DNA of 64,000 bases from RFSX01 sp965248155 (GTDB lineage: Bacteria > Bacteroidota > Bacteroidia > Chitinophagales > Saprospiraceae). A program made the translations under genes and the position numbers. Position 1 is the first letter of the stretch, and each line of letters opens with the position of its first letter. The stretch is taken from positions 1,302,001 to 1,366,000 of the forward strand of contig CBDFIO010000001.1 of the NCBI GenBank assembly GCA_965248155.1, in the 5' to 3' direction. This document shows, piece by piece, positions 46,650-55,380 of this stretch. The notes under the pieces were generated by a model. It did no database searches and was not told the origin of the DNA. It saw only the letters and a program-made list of their open reading frames with translations.

Positions 46650-46664
46650 AATCCGATAGTCATA
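46650..46664 (-). repeat. Right terminal inverted repeat of the IS
   Basis: Reverse complement is TATGACTATCGGATT, a perfect 15-base match to the left end. It starts three bases after the transposase stop codon. Confidence 0.92.
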
Positions 46665-46672
46665 TTAAATTA
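46665..46672 (+). repeat. Right target-site duplication of the IS (TTAAATTA)
   Basis: Second copy of the eight-base duplication at 45609-45616. The nuclease reading frame resumes directly after it. Confidence 0.88.
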
Positions 46673-46729
46673 TGGCCGATAGATCAGTCAAAATTTAAAG
46701 CCAGAGTTGAAAAGTGGAATTATCAGTAA
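46673..46729 (+). pseudogene. Displaced 3' end of the NUC1 nuclease gene
   Basis: Codes WPIDQSKFKARVEKWNYQ and a TAA at 46727-46729 in the frame that continues the nuclease after codon 282 once the IS and one target duplication are removed. The native stop would sit three bases before the stop of the convergent thioredoxin-fold gene, the tight packing seen elsewhere in this window, which supports the reconstruction. Confidence 0.87.
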
Positions 46730-46732
46730 AGA

Positions 46733-47329
46733 TTATGGTTTATTTAAACCTTTTGCGCCAACCGGCTGAACATTTGGATTGACTTTTTTAAGACGGTTAT
46801 TCGGAAAATTAGTAGACTTAAAGGCTCGTGTGAATTTCTGCCAAGGAACACTCTTATAATGATTCTCAGCAAAATAAGTCATGATCATCTCGAAGGTTTT
46901 TGCGTCTTGAAATCCTGGAATAGGTTGGATTACAGATAAGTTCTCATCAATAAACACAACAGTGGGATAACTCATTCTCCCATTCATGATTTCAGCTGCC
47001 AGTTCGTGGTATCCTCTTTTGGCAAAATTACCTACATATTTATAGGTTTTGCCTTTATAGTTCAATTCTTCCTTTTGCTCAGCATTAAATTTTACAGCAT
47101 AGTAGTTTTCATTGATGTACCTCGCAATAATTGGATTCTGAAAAGTAGCCTTATCCATTTTTTTACACCATCCGCACCAATCTGTAAAAACATCAACCAA
47201 TATCTTTCTTTGATCATGTGCATTCTTCTCAATAGCCTCCTCCCAACTAAGCCATTTTACCTTAGTTTGTCCATCGACACTGGCAGCAATTAAAAGCATT
47301 ATTATAAACACTAAAAATGACTTACTCAT
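46733..47329 (-). CDS. Exported thioredoxin-fold protein (WCGWC)
   Basis: About 198 residues from ATG 47327-47329, which begins a signal peptide (MSKSFLVFIIMLLIAASVDG). Start sites two codons (47335) and fourteen codons (47371, a TTG) upstream are less likely. The thioredoxin-like domain has VDVFTDWCGWCKKMDKATF (CxxC), YAVKFNAEQ and SYPTVVFIDEN with the cis-Pro. It resembles periplasmic thioredoxin/DUF255-type proteins that reduce or isomerise disulfides. No partner is evident nearby, and its link with the convergent nuclease is positional only. Confidence 0.87.
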   Translation of the reverse strand: MSKSFLVFIIMLLIAASVDGQTKVKWLSWEEAIEKNAHDQRKILVDVFTDWCGWCKKMDKATFQNPIIARYINENYYAVKFNAEQKEELNYKGKTYKYVGNFAKRGYHELAAEIMNGRMSYPTVVFIDENLSVIQPIPGFQDAKTFEMIMTYFAENHYKSVPWQKFTRAFKSTNFPNNRLKKVNPNVQPVGAKGLNKP

Positions 47330-47436
47330 ACACATTATTAAAAGTTCAAATATTTTACTCCAAAAAAACAATAATGTAACTACAAAAACAATGGTCTCAT
47401 CTATGATTAAATGTTAATTAAAATAAGTTTAACACT

Positions 47437-48474
47437 TTATACACGGTAAACGTAGTTAATGTGGTCAGAATCCACTTTTTCTTTGTTAAATATGCGTCCT
47501 CTTACTTTTGGAGATCGAATTCCAGATTCCAGAATTATGTCAGAATTTAGGATTCTTGCCTCATCCCACATGCTCTGATCTATAAATAATTGAATGGTAT
47601 TAGCTCCACCTTCGATCATGATAGAAAAAACATTCATTTTGAATGCCGTGCTTAGCAAATTATCAATAAAGTGATCATCAAAAGCGATGCAAATAAATTT
47701 CTTAATCGGATTATCAGATACTATTTCTTCGTTTTCAGTTATAAAATAACTTGGTATATCATCTGTCCAGATTTTCAATTCCCTGGGAAGGGTAGCATCG
47801 CGATCTAAAACAAATCTAATTGGATTTTTCCCGGGATATAGTCTGGTCGTTAATTTTGGGTTGTCCACACGTGCTGTCTCATATCCAACAAGCAAAGCAT
47901 CTACTTCCGCTCTCCATTTATGGACTTTTACTTGAGTGTATCGATTCGAAAACCATACTTGTTTATTTCTCTTACCAAAATAGGCATCTGAAGACTGAGC
48001 AAATTTCAAGATAACATAAGGTCTTTCTTCTAAATGAGCCATAAATGGTTTTATAAGATTTCTGCCTTCTTCTTCAAGAATACCGCTTATGACTTTAACT
48101 CCTTTTTCTTTTAACGTCTCGATTGAATTGCCGCTCATGAGAGGATTAGGATCCAAAGTGGATATTACAACTTTCTTGATACCGGATTCAAGAATCAGGT
48201 CAGAGCAGGGTGGGGTTTTGCCATGGATACAACAGGGTTCCAAAGAAATATATAAAGTTGAATTTGCAATTAGTGATTTATGTTGCTGAGATACAGAATT
48301 TATAGCATTTCTTTCAGCATGGGCTCCACCAAAATAAACGTGATATCCTTCGCCGATCACAAGATCTTCATGAACTAGAACTGATCCTACGCAGGGATTG
48401 GTTTGAGTTTTGAATTGAGCTATTCGCGCTAACTCAAAACAACGTTTCATATATTTATCATGAAACTCCATCAT
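47437..48474 (-). CDS. ribD: Bifunctional diaminohydroxyphosphoribosylaminopyrimidine deaminase/reductase
   Basis: Catalyses steps two and three of riboflavin synthesis: deamination of the pyrimidine, then NADPH-dependent reduction of the ribosyl group. 345 residues. Deaminase domain: zinc site in GAHAERNAI and PCCIHGKTPPC. Reductase domain: VILKFAQSSDAYFG, WRAEVDALLVGYETARVDNP and IEGGANTIQLFI. Possible starts are 48474 or one codon later (48471). It overlaps the 3' end of the cysteine desulfurase gene by up to 17 bases, so it is the last gene of a coupled run. Confidence 0.96.
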   Translation of the reverse strand: MMEFHDKYMKRCFELARIAQFKTQTNPCVGSVLVHEDLVIGEGYHVYFGGAHAERNAINSVSQQHKSLIANSTLYISLEPCCIHGKTPPCSDLILESGIKKVVISTLDPNPLMSGNSIETLKEKGVKVISGILEEEGRNLIKPFMAHLEERPYVILKFAQSSDAYFGKRNKQVWFSNRYTQVKVHKWRAEVDALLVGYETARVDNPKLTTRLYPGKNPIRFVLDRDATLPRELKIWTDDIPSYFITENEEIVSDNPIKKFICIAFDDHFIDNLLSTAFKMNVFSIMIEGGANTIQLFIDQSMWDEARILNSDIILESGIRSPKVRGRIFNKEKVDSDHINYVYRV

Positions 48475-49603
48475 AAATTGATGGGCTTAATTTTCTCAGT
48501 TTTTCAATTACATAATCTACTTCTGACCTCGTATTAAAATGAGATAAAGAAAAACGAACAGTTTTCCTTTTTGGATCGTGATTTATTGCTGATAAAACAT
48601 GTGAATCAGATTCTACTCCTGAGGAACAAGCGCTTCCGGCAGAAGCTGAAATTCCTGCTATATCCAGATTCATCATTAATAATGCTGCTCTTTCATGTGG
48701 CGGAAAACTTACACTTAATACATTATAAAGCTGACTATCAGCATTTCCATTTATTCGGATATCTTCCAATTCAGCTACTAATCTTTCTTTAAAATAACTT
48801 CTGAGTGACGATACATACTCATGTCTCTCAGACATCTCTTTCATAGCCAGTTCAAAAGCTTTTGCCATACCAACTATTCCATAAATATTTTCAGTTCCTG
48901 ACCTTAATCCTCTTTCTTGGCCACCACCCAAAAATATAGGTTTGATCATATTTTCATTTCTAATGTAGACGAATCCAACTCCTTTTGGACCAAAAAATTT
49001 GTGGGCAGAACCCGATAAGAAAGAAACACCTGTTGCTTGAACATCTAAAGGAAATTTACCCATAGATTGGGCAGTATCACAATGAAAAAGACAAGCGTTA
49101 TCTGAAGCAATTTTGCCAATTCCATCAATATCATGTAATGTTCCGATTTCATTATTAGCATGCATCAATGAAATCAGCGTTTTCTTAGAAGAGTCAGCAG
49201 CAAACGATCTTAATTGTTCCAAATCTATATTTCCCAGATTATCAACATCCAGGTATTGTACTTCTGCAAGACTATTTTCTTCAATATAATCAAGTGTATG
49301 TATGATACAATGATGTTCGGTTGGGCTTGAAATAACTCTTTGAATGCCAAGATCACGGATCGAACACAGAATAGACATATTATTTGCTTCAGTTGCACCT
49401 GATGTAAAGAATATCTCACCTGTAGAAGCATTGATTCCCGTAGCGATAACCTTCCTGGCTTCTTCTAAAATTGTCTTGCTTTTACGGCCATGAAAATGGA
49501 TAGAAGATGGATTCCCAAAGCAATCATTAATGACCTGAATCATTTCTTGCTTAACCTCCTTAAGCAAAGGAGTCGTTGATGCGTTGTCGAAGTATATATT
49601 CAT
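48458..49603 (-). CDS. Cysteine desulfurase (NifS/IscS-like)
   Basis: 381 residues. PLP enzyme that removes sulfur from cysteine for Fe-S clusters or tRNA thiolation. NIYFDNASTTPLL at the N-terminus, HHCIIHTL, the PLP Lys in SAHKFFGPKGVGF, GGGQERGLRSGTEN and the persulfide Cys in SAGSACSSGV mark a NifS/IscS-type (group I) desulfurase. Its ATG follows the stop of the class-V enzyme directly, with no base between. iscX and fdx lie 7 kb away, but scaffold genes are not seen here. Confidence 0.94.
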   Translation of the reverse strand: MNIYFDNASTTPLLKEVKQEMIQVINDCFGNPSSIHFHGRKSKTILEEARKVIATGINASTGEIFFTSGATEANNMSILCSIRDLGIQRVISSPTEHHCIIHTLDYIEENSLAEVQYLDVDNLGNIDLEQLRSFAADSSKKTLISLMHANNEIGTLHDIDGIGKIASDNACLFHCDTAQSMGKFPLDVQATGVSFLSGSAHKFFGPKGVGFVYIRNENMIKPIFLGGGQERGLRSGTENIYGIVGMAKAFELAMKEMSERHEYVSSLRSYFKERLVAELEDIRINGNADSQLYNVLSVSFPPHERAALLMMNLDIAGISASAGSACSSGVESDSHVLSAINHDPKRKTVRFSLSHFNTRSEVDYVIEKLRKLSPSIYDGVS

Positions 49604-51112
49604 TTATTTAGCTAAATCATAGTTAAACCAATCACAACCAATATCATTTTCCATAACACCTTTTTCTTTATGAATAAATTCATTCATTGAAGGTGCATAA
49701 TAATAATCCTTTGACCATAATTCAAAATTTTCCGCTACTGATTTTATCGCATCTGCAATAAAATAAATCTCTTCATTTGTCATAACAGGGTGAAGAGATA
49801 ACCTGACCCAACCAGGTTTTGTTGTCATATCACCCTGAGAAATTTTTTCGGTTATAGATCGAGATTTTTCAGGAGAGACATGAAGTAAAAAATGGCCATA
49901 TGTTCCAGCACACGAACAGCCTCCCCGAACTTGAATTCCATATCTGTCATTCAATAATTTAACAGCCAGATTATAATGTAAATCATCAATGTAAAAGGAG
50001 ATGACTGATAGCCTCTCTTTGATATTATCAGCTAGAATATGAAGATTGGGAATAGAATTCAACAAAGGCCAAATGTGATCAATTATTTCTTCTTCTCTCG
50101 CCCTTAACCGTTTAACAGTCATTTGCTCTTTCAGTTTGAGACATAATCCCACTCTTATAGTCTGTAAAAATGCTGGAGTCCCTCCGTCTTCTCTTGCTTC
50201 GATTTCATCATGATATTTATGTTCCCCCCAAGGGTTTGTCCAATCTACTGTGCCACCTCCAGGATTATCAGGAATTCTGTTTTTATAAAGTTCCTTTTTA
50301 AAAATTAAGATCCCTGTGCTTCCCGGTCCACCTAAAAATTTATGAGGAGAAAAATAAATGGCATCCAGATGTGCACCAGGTCTATCCGTAGGGTGCATAT
50401 CTATATCAATATATGGTGCCGAACAAGCAAAATCCACAAAACATAATCCACCATATTCATGCATCAACTCTGCAAGTTCATAGTAAGGTGTAAATACACC
50501 TGTTACATTTGAACATGAAGTAACAGCTGCAACCTTGAGTTTTCTGTCTTTATATTTTTCTAAAATTGTTCTTAAATGATTTAGATCAACAAGCCCATCA
50601 TCATTTGGTTCGATGACTACCACATCAGCAATGGTTTCCAACCAGGAAGTTTGATTGGAATGATGTTCCATATGTGAGCAGATTACTAATGGCTTTTCTT
50701 CTATATCGATTGTATCAAGATATTTTTCATGGATGCGAAATCCGAGAATTCTTTGAAATTTGTTTACAACTCCTGTCATTCCGGAATTAGATGAAATTAA
50801 AATATCATCATCTGAAGCATTGGTGTGTTCCTTTATTATTGTCCTTGCCTTGGAGTAAGCCAAGGTCATTGTACAACCTGTTGTTGTTGCCTGAGTATGC
50901 GTATTTGCAACATAAGGAGATACTTGTCTTGCGAGGATATCTTCTATTGGGTTATACATGCGTCCACTGGCAATCCAATCAGCATAAATAAGTCTCTTTT
51001 GACCATAAGGTGTTTCAATCAATAAGTTATGGCCAATAATGTTTCTTCGGAAATTATTGAAGTATTGCTCAAGCTCTGAACCTGCAATGGACTTGTTATC
51101 AGCGTTTTCCAT
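49604..51112 (-). CDS. Class V aminotransferase-fold PLP enzyme
   Basis: 502 residues, about 100 longer than usual desulfurases. Class V features: YADWIASGRMYNPIE, THTQATTTGCTM, SHMEHHSNQTSW, the PLP-binding Lys in FSPHKFLGGPGSTGIL, and a conserved Cys in GGCSCAGTYGHFLL. It resembles SufS/Csd-like proteins but with a distinct C-terminal extension. Substrate unknown; desulfurase, kynureninase-like or other roles are possible. It overlaps the glmM end by 14 bases and abuts the dedicated cysteine desulfurase, so two class V enzymes sit in tandem. Confidence 0.85.
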   Translation of the reverse strand: MENADNKSIAGSELEQYFNNFRRNIIGHNLLIETPYGQKRLIYADWIASGRMYNPIEDILARQVSPYVANTHTQATTTGCTMTLAYSKARTIIKEHTNASDDDILISSNSGMTGVVNKFQRILGFRIHEKYLDTIDIEEKPLVICSHMEHHSNQTSWLETIADVVVIEPNDDGLVDLNHLRTILEKYKDRKLKVAAVTSCSNVTGVFTPYYELAELMHEYGGLCFVDFACSAPYIDIDMHPTDRPGAHLDAIYFSPHKFLGGPGSTGILIFKKELYKNRIPDNPGGGTVDWTNPWGEHKYHDEIEAREDGGTPAFLQTIRVGLCLKLKEQMTVKRLRAREEEIIDHIWPLLNSIPNLHILADNIKERLSVISFYIDDLHYNLAVKLLNDRYGIQVRGGCSCAGTYGHFLLHVSPEKSRSITEKISQGDMTTKPGWVRLSLHPVMTNEEIYFIADAIKSVAENFELWSKDYYYAPSMNEFIHKEKGVMENDIGCDWFNYDLAK

Positions 51113-52475
51113 TAATAATAACTTTTACATTGTTTATTAACTTTTCTGCAAGATCCGCATCTCGTGCTTCTGCAATCAAACGAACAATCGGTTCTGTATT
51201 TGATTTTCTTAAATGAACCCATCCATTTACAAAATCAATTTTCAAACCATCTGTTTCATTAATCTTTTCTTCAAGATAGACATTCTTAACATTATTTAAT
51301 ATAGCTTGAAAGTCAAAATCTGGATCCAATTTCAATTTTGATTTGATAATCGTATAATCTGAATATCTCGATTTCAGTTGAGAAAGTGTTGTCTTTTCTT
51401 TTGCAAGGAAGCTCAACATTATTGCTATTCCGACCAATGCATCTCGACCATAATGTAAATCAGGAAGAATAATGCCGCCATTACCTTCTCCTCCAATGAC
51501 TGCCTTATGTTCTTTCATCTTTTCAACAACATGCACTTCACCTACAGCTGAAGCATAATATGCACAACCATATTTTTCACTAAGATCTGCAAGCGCTCTT
51601 GTCGAGGAAAAGTTAGAAACAGTAGGTCCTTTCTTTTGCTTTAGAATGTAATCGGCAATCGCCACAAGACTATATTCTTCACCAAATAGATTTCCATCTT
51701 CTGAAACAAACACCAATCTGTCTACATCGGGATCAACGGCAATACCCAGATCAGCGCCTCGTTCTTTAACAACTTGAGATATGCCTGTCAAATTAATAGC
51801 TAAAGGTTCGGGATTGTGAGCGAAATCGCCGGTAAGTTCTTCATTGATAAGATGAAAATCACAATTCAATCCTTCAAGTAAGGGAGGTATCGAAATGGCT
51901 CCAGTAGAATTAATGCAGTCTACAACCACTTTAAATCGTCTATTGCTTACTGCCTCGATATCGATATACTCCAATTCAAATATTTTTTGAATATGATAAT
52001 CTATAGCACTTTCATTTTTGGAATACCCGCCTAAATTTTCAACATCAACAAAATTAAAACTTCGTTGAGAGGCAATCCGCATAATTTCTTCTCCTTCTTT
52101 TTTTGAAATAAACTCTCCTTTATCATTCAAGAGTTTCAATGCATTCCACTCTTTTGGATTATGACTGGCAGTAAAAATAATACCACCTCCTGCATTTAAG
52201 TGAGGTACAATCATTTCGACAGTTGGTGTTGTTGATAGCCCCAGGTCAATAACATCAATGCCAAGAGATAGCAATGTATTGCAAGCCAGATCCGAAACTA
52301 TTTGCCCGGATATTCGGCCATCACGTCCAATAATAACTTTTGATTCTTTTCCGGTAGACAGAAGCCACGTTCCATAAGCTGCAGTCATCTCCACGATATC
52401 GACAGGAGTAAGATTTGATCCTACAGCCCCTCCGATAGTTCCCCGCATTCCTGATATGGATTTTATCAATGTCAA
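51099..52475 (-). CDS. glmM: Phosphoglucosamine mutase (alpha-D-phosphohexomutase family)
   Basis: Interconverts glucosamine-6-phosphate and glucosamine-1-phosphate for peptidoglycan and LPS precursors; phosphomannomutase activity is possible in this family. 458 residues. The phosphoserine loop is TASHNPKEWNALK, the metal loop DPDVDRL, the sugar loop GEGNGG and the phosphate-binding RKSNTEPIVR. The N-terminus SGMRGTIGG is typical of GlmM. TTG start at 52473-52475, with a TAGTTTTG promoter box at 52492-52499. First gene of the run leading to ribD. Confidence 0.93.
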   Translation of the reverse strand: MTLIKSISGMRGTIGGAVGSNLTPVDIVEMTAAYGTWLLSTGKESKVIIGRDGRISGQIVSDLACNTLLSLGIDVIDLGLSTTPTVEMIVPHLNAGGGIIFTASHNPKEWNALKLLNDKGEFISKKEGEEIMRIASQRSFNFVDVENLGGYSKNESAIDYHIQKIFELEYIDIEAVSNRRFKVVVDCINSTGAISIPPLLEGLNCDFHLINEELTGDFAHNPEPLAINLTGISQVVKERGADLGIAVDPDVDRLVFVSEDGNLFGEEYSLVAIADYILKQKKGPTVSNFSSTRALADLSEKYGCAYYASAVGEVHVVEKMKEHKAVIGGEGNGGIILPDLHYGRDALVGIAIMLSFLAKEKTTLSQLKSRYSDYTIIKSKLKLDPDFDFQAILNNVKNVYLEEKINETDGLKIDFVNGWVHLRKSNTEPIVRLIAEARDADLAEKLINNVKVIINGKR

Positions 52476-52491
52476 TTGAACATATTTTTAG

Positions 52492-52499
52492 CAAAACTA
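52492..52499 (-). promoter_or_regulatory. Bacteroidota -7 box (TAGTTTTG) of the glmM run
   Basis: Minus-strand TAGTTTTG fits TAnnTTTG, 16 bases upstream of the TTG start. It would drive glmM and the overlapping genes after it. Confidence 0.5.
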
Positions 52500-52546
52500 T
52501 GAATTATGATGACTTAAAATAATAATTAAAAAAACTATTTTGCAGC

Positions 52547-53104
52547 ATGATAGAATCGCTGATATACATCGATGAATCAATCTTCAAATTTATTAATTCA
52601 AGCCTGTCTTCAGGAGTCCTGGATTTTATCTTAGTCCCATTAAGACATAAACTATTTTGGGTCCCGTTATATTTATTTCTAATTGGATTTATAGTGTTGA
52701 ATTTCAAGGGGTCCAAATGGTACATATTCGCCATGTTGGGCTTAACAATTCTCATTTCAGATACCTCCAGTAGTCGTCTAATAAAAGAGAATGTTCAAAG
52801 ATTGCGACCATGCCATATCACCGAACTCAATCCGATCGCACGCGTGGCTTGTAGTCCCGGATATAGTTTTACGTCTTCCCATGCAACAAACCATTTTGCT
52901 ATCGGAACATTTTTCTTTTTTCTTTTCTCTTTTACTAAATGGAGATGGACGTTTATTGCCTGGGCTTCAATAATTGCGTTTGCTCAAGTTTATGTTGGTG
53001 TTCATTATCCTTCTGATGTTCTTGTAGGAGCATTCGTCGGAACCATAATCGGGATTATCACATTCAGATTATATAAATTATTAATTAATAAAAATCACAC
53101 TTAA
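52547..53104 (+). CDS. PAP2 family membrane phosphatase
   Basis: 185 residues with about five membrane spans. The three phosphatase motifs are visible: KENVQRLRPCH (K-x6-RP), SFTSSHATNHF (PSGH-like, here SSHA) and YVGVHYPSDVLVG (R-x5-HxxxD type). It dephosphorylates lipid phosphates such as undecaprenyl pyrophosphate or phosphatidic acid; which one is not decidable. Divergent from glmM and six bases before folD. Confidence 0.9.
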   Translation: MIESLIYIDESIFKFINSSLSSGVLDFILVPLRHKLFWVPLYLFLIGFIVLNFKGSKWYIFAMLGLTILISDTSSSRLIKENVQRLRPCHITELNPIARVACSPGYSFTSSHATNHFAIGTFFFFLFSFTKWRWTFIAWASIIAFAQVYVGVHYPSDVLVGAFVGTIIGIITFRLYKLLINKNHT

Positions 53105-53110
53105 AAACTT

Positions 53111-53989
53111 ATGGGTCAATTATTAGACGGCAAGTATTTGTCTGGAGTTCTAAAAGATGAGATTAAAGTTAAGGTAGATCAGATAATCGAAAAAGGCCTT
53201 AGACCACCACATCTGTCTGCTGTATTAGTAGGTAACAATCCTGCCAGCGAATCCTACATGAAAAACAAAGTACGGTCTTGTGAAAAGGTTGGATTTAATT
53301 CAGACCTAATCAGACGACCAGTGGATGTTACCGAGGAAGAACTTCTAGGACTTGTACATTCGTTAAACGAGAATCCCGGCGTCGATGGATTCATTGTCCA
53401 ATTACCATTACCAGATCATATTGATGATCAAAAAATATTGCTAGCAATTGATCCCGCAAAAGACGTAGATGGATTCCACCCTTTTAATTTTGGTTGTATG
53501 GCTCAAGGTCTCGATTGCTTTTTGCCAGCGACTCCATATGGTATTATGATCATGCTTGAACGATACAATATCGAAACGAGCGGCAAACATGTTGTGATCA
53601 TAGGCCGTAGTAATATTGTCGGGACACCTCTTAGTTTGATGCTGTCACGAAAAAGTAATCCTGGTAATGCAACTGTTACGCTCGTTCATTCCAGAACTCA
53701 AGATCTTCCGAGTATTACTAAATCTGCCGATATTCTCATTTCTGCCTTAGGCAAACCTTTCTTTGTGACTTCCAGCATGGTGAAAGATGGCGTAGTAGTC
53801 ATTGATGTTGGTATAAACAGGATTGAGGACCTGACTAGAAAATCAGGTAGCAGATTGGTAGGGGATGTCGATTTTGAAGGTGTAGCCCCCAAGGCTTCTT
53901 ACATTACGCCAGTTCCCGGGGGTGTAGGACCGATGACGGTTGCTACTTTGATGCTCAACACTCTGAAAGCTTATGAGCGAAAAACATAA
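53111..53989 (+). CDS. folD: Methylenetetrahydrofolate dehydrogenase/cyclohydrolase
   Basis: Bifunctional cytoplasmic enzyme linking 5,10-methylene- and 10-formyl-tetrahydrofolate. 292 residues. SYMKNKVRSCEKVGF carries the catalytic Lys; VDGFIVQLPLPDH and PAKDVDGFHP are the family signatures; GRSNIVGTPLS is the NADP loop; PGGVGPMTVATL lies near the end. ATG at 53111. Overlaps prmA by 17 bases. Confidence 0.97.
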   Translation: MGQLLDGKYLSGVLKDEIKVKVDQIIEKGLRPPHLSAVLVGNNPASESYMKNKVRSCEKVGFNSDLIRRPVDVTEEELLGLVHSLNENPGVDGFIVQLPLPDHIDDQKILLAIDPAKDVDGFHPFNFGCMAQGLDCFLPATPYGIMIMLERYNIETSGKHVVIIGRSNIVGTPLSLMLSRKSNPGNATVTLVHSRTQDLPSITKSADILISALGKPFFVTSSMVKDGVVVIDVGINRIEDLTRKSGSRLVGDVDFEGVAPKASYITPVPGGVGPMTVATLMLNTLKAYERKT

Positions 53990-54822
53990 ACCTGCTGCCC
54001 ATTGGTGCAAATTCAACATTTCCACTATAGATCTGAATCCGCAAATTCTTATTGCCTGGTTAGATCATTCTAACATTGAATCCATTGAAGAGCGCGAAGA
54101 TTCACTTGAAGTCTATCTTCTCTCTGACAATATTGAGGCTGTGAAAGATATGCTTCAAAATCAATATGGTATTGCATTGAATAATGATGACATTACCTAT
54201 TTGGAAAATCAAAACTGGAACAAATCATGGGAGGTAAATTTTAATCCTGTTCTGATAGATGATATCAGGATAAGAGCTCCATTTCACGAAAGTGATCCGG
54301 ATGTTAAAACAGAAATCATTCTTGCTCCCAAAATGGCCTTTGGTACAGGTCATCATGAAACAACATTCATGATGCTTCGATATCTCAACCAAATGAATCT
54401 GAGTAACAAACAAATTTTAGATTATGGCTGCGGCACAGCTATATTATCAATCCTTGCACTAATTCAGGATGCAAGTTTTGTACAGGGATTGACATACAAG
54501 TAGAAGCTATTGAAAACAGTAAAGAAAATCTGGATCTCAATTCTATACCCGAATCAAAATATAAATTATTACTGGGGGACTTAAATATTTTGAATCAAGG
54601 AAAATTTGATATAATCTTGCTAATATAAATCGACATATTCTGCTTGAACAAGCAGGGCAATTCAGGAAATTGATGACTGACGATGGATTACTATTATGCT
54701 CAGGCGTTCTGATTGAAGACCAATCTATAATAGAAGACAAATTCAAACAAGAGGGTCTTAAACTTTTAAATAAAAAAGAAAGAGGAGAATGGACTTTATT
54801 TGCTTTCACAAAATTTCAATAA
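53973..54822 (+). pseudogene. prmA: Ribosomal protein L11 methyltransferase with two frameshifts
   Basis: Methylates ribosomal protein L11. The first 169 residues read normally: LDHSNIESIEEREDS, NWNKSWEVNF, MAFGTGHHETT and LDYGCGTAILSI (SAM motif I). At about 54480-54487 the frame slips by one missing base and the protein resumes as GIDIQVEAIENSKENLDLN. At about 54619 a second single base is missing (TTGCTAAT where TTGGCTAAT would give LANINRHILLEQAG). The last frame ends at 54822. With both bases restored the protein is complete, about 283 residues. Overlaps folD upstream and the convergent maf by 27 bases at the end. Confidence 0.92.
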
Positions 54823-55380
54823 AACACTATACGTCTGAGCCATAGGTAGCCCTAATATGTTGGAATAAGAACCATTGATGTATTCAACCTTTGTCCACCC
54901 GATCCAATCCTGAATCCCATATGAACCAGCCTTGTCCATCGGTACATCTTTTTCGAAATAAAAACTTGCTTCCTCTTTGCTTATCGCAGCAAATTTTACA
55001 TCGCTCTTCACAGTAAACTTAATTTCTCTATCATGTGAAAAAATGATTACACCCGTATAGACTTGATGCGTTCTTCCAGATAAATGTAGCAATGTTGATA
55101 CTGCGTCTTCCTTTGATCTTGCCTTACCATAAATTTTTCCATCAAAAGCAACAACGGTATCTGCTACAATTATTACTTCATTTATATTTTTAACCGGCTT
55201 ATGAGCATTAGCTTTCAGCTCTGCAATATATAGTGCTACTTCATCAACACTTAGATCATCAGGGAATTCTTCTACTGTATCTATAATCCTGACTTCAAAA
55301 GGTATATCAGACTTTGTTAATAATTCTGAACGTCTGGGAGAGGAGGAAGCCAATATGATTCTATAGTCTGCTAAGCCCAT
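54796..55380 (-). CDS. maf: Maf family nucleotide pyrophosphatase (dTTP/UTP type)
   Basis: 194 residues. House-cleaning pyrophosphatase that removes non-canonical or excess nucleotides. N-terminal ILASSSPRRSELL (phosphate loop), central VVADTVVAFDGKIYGK and SREDAVSTLLHLSGRTHQVYTGV-type motif, and C-terminal DKAGSYGIQDWIG are all diagnostic. The Q/Y pattern fits the YhdE-like branch (dTTP, UTP). ATG 55378-55380. Overlaps the UbiA gene end by 10 bases and the prmA end by 27. Confidence 0.93.
   Translation of the reverse strand: MGLADYRIILASSSPRRSELLTKSDIPFEVRIIDTVEEFPDDLSVDEVALYIAELKANAHKPVKNINEVIIVADTVVAFDGKIYGKARSKEDAVSTLLHLSGRTHQVYTGVIIFSHDREIKFTVKSDVKFAAISKEEASFYFEKDVPMDKAGSYGIQDWIGWTKVEYINGSYSNILGLPMAQTYSVLLKFCESK

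Larger units (their letters stand above)
45617..46664 (+). mobile_element. Complete IS1595-family insertion sequence (ISXO2-like transposase)
   Basis: 1048 bp bounded by perfect 15-bp inverted repeats TATGACTATCGGATT (45617-45631) and its complement (46650-46664); weaker matching continues to about 22 bp. Flanked by the duplication TTAAATTA. It carries one transposase gene in the same orientation as the nuclease it entered. Intact ends and frame indicate a recent insertion. Removing it together with one copy of the duplication rebuilds the nuclease reading frame exactly. Confidence 0.93.
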
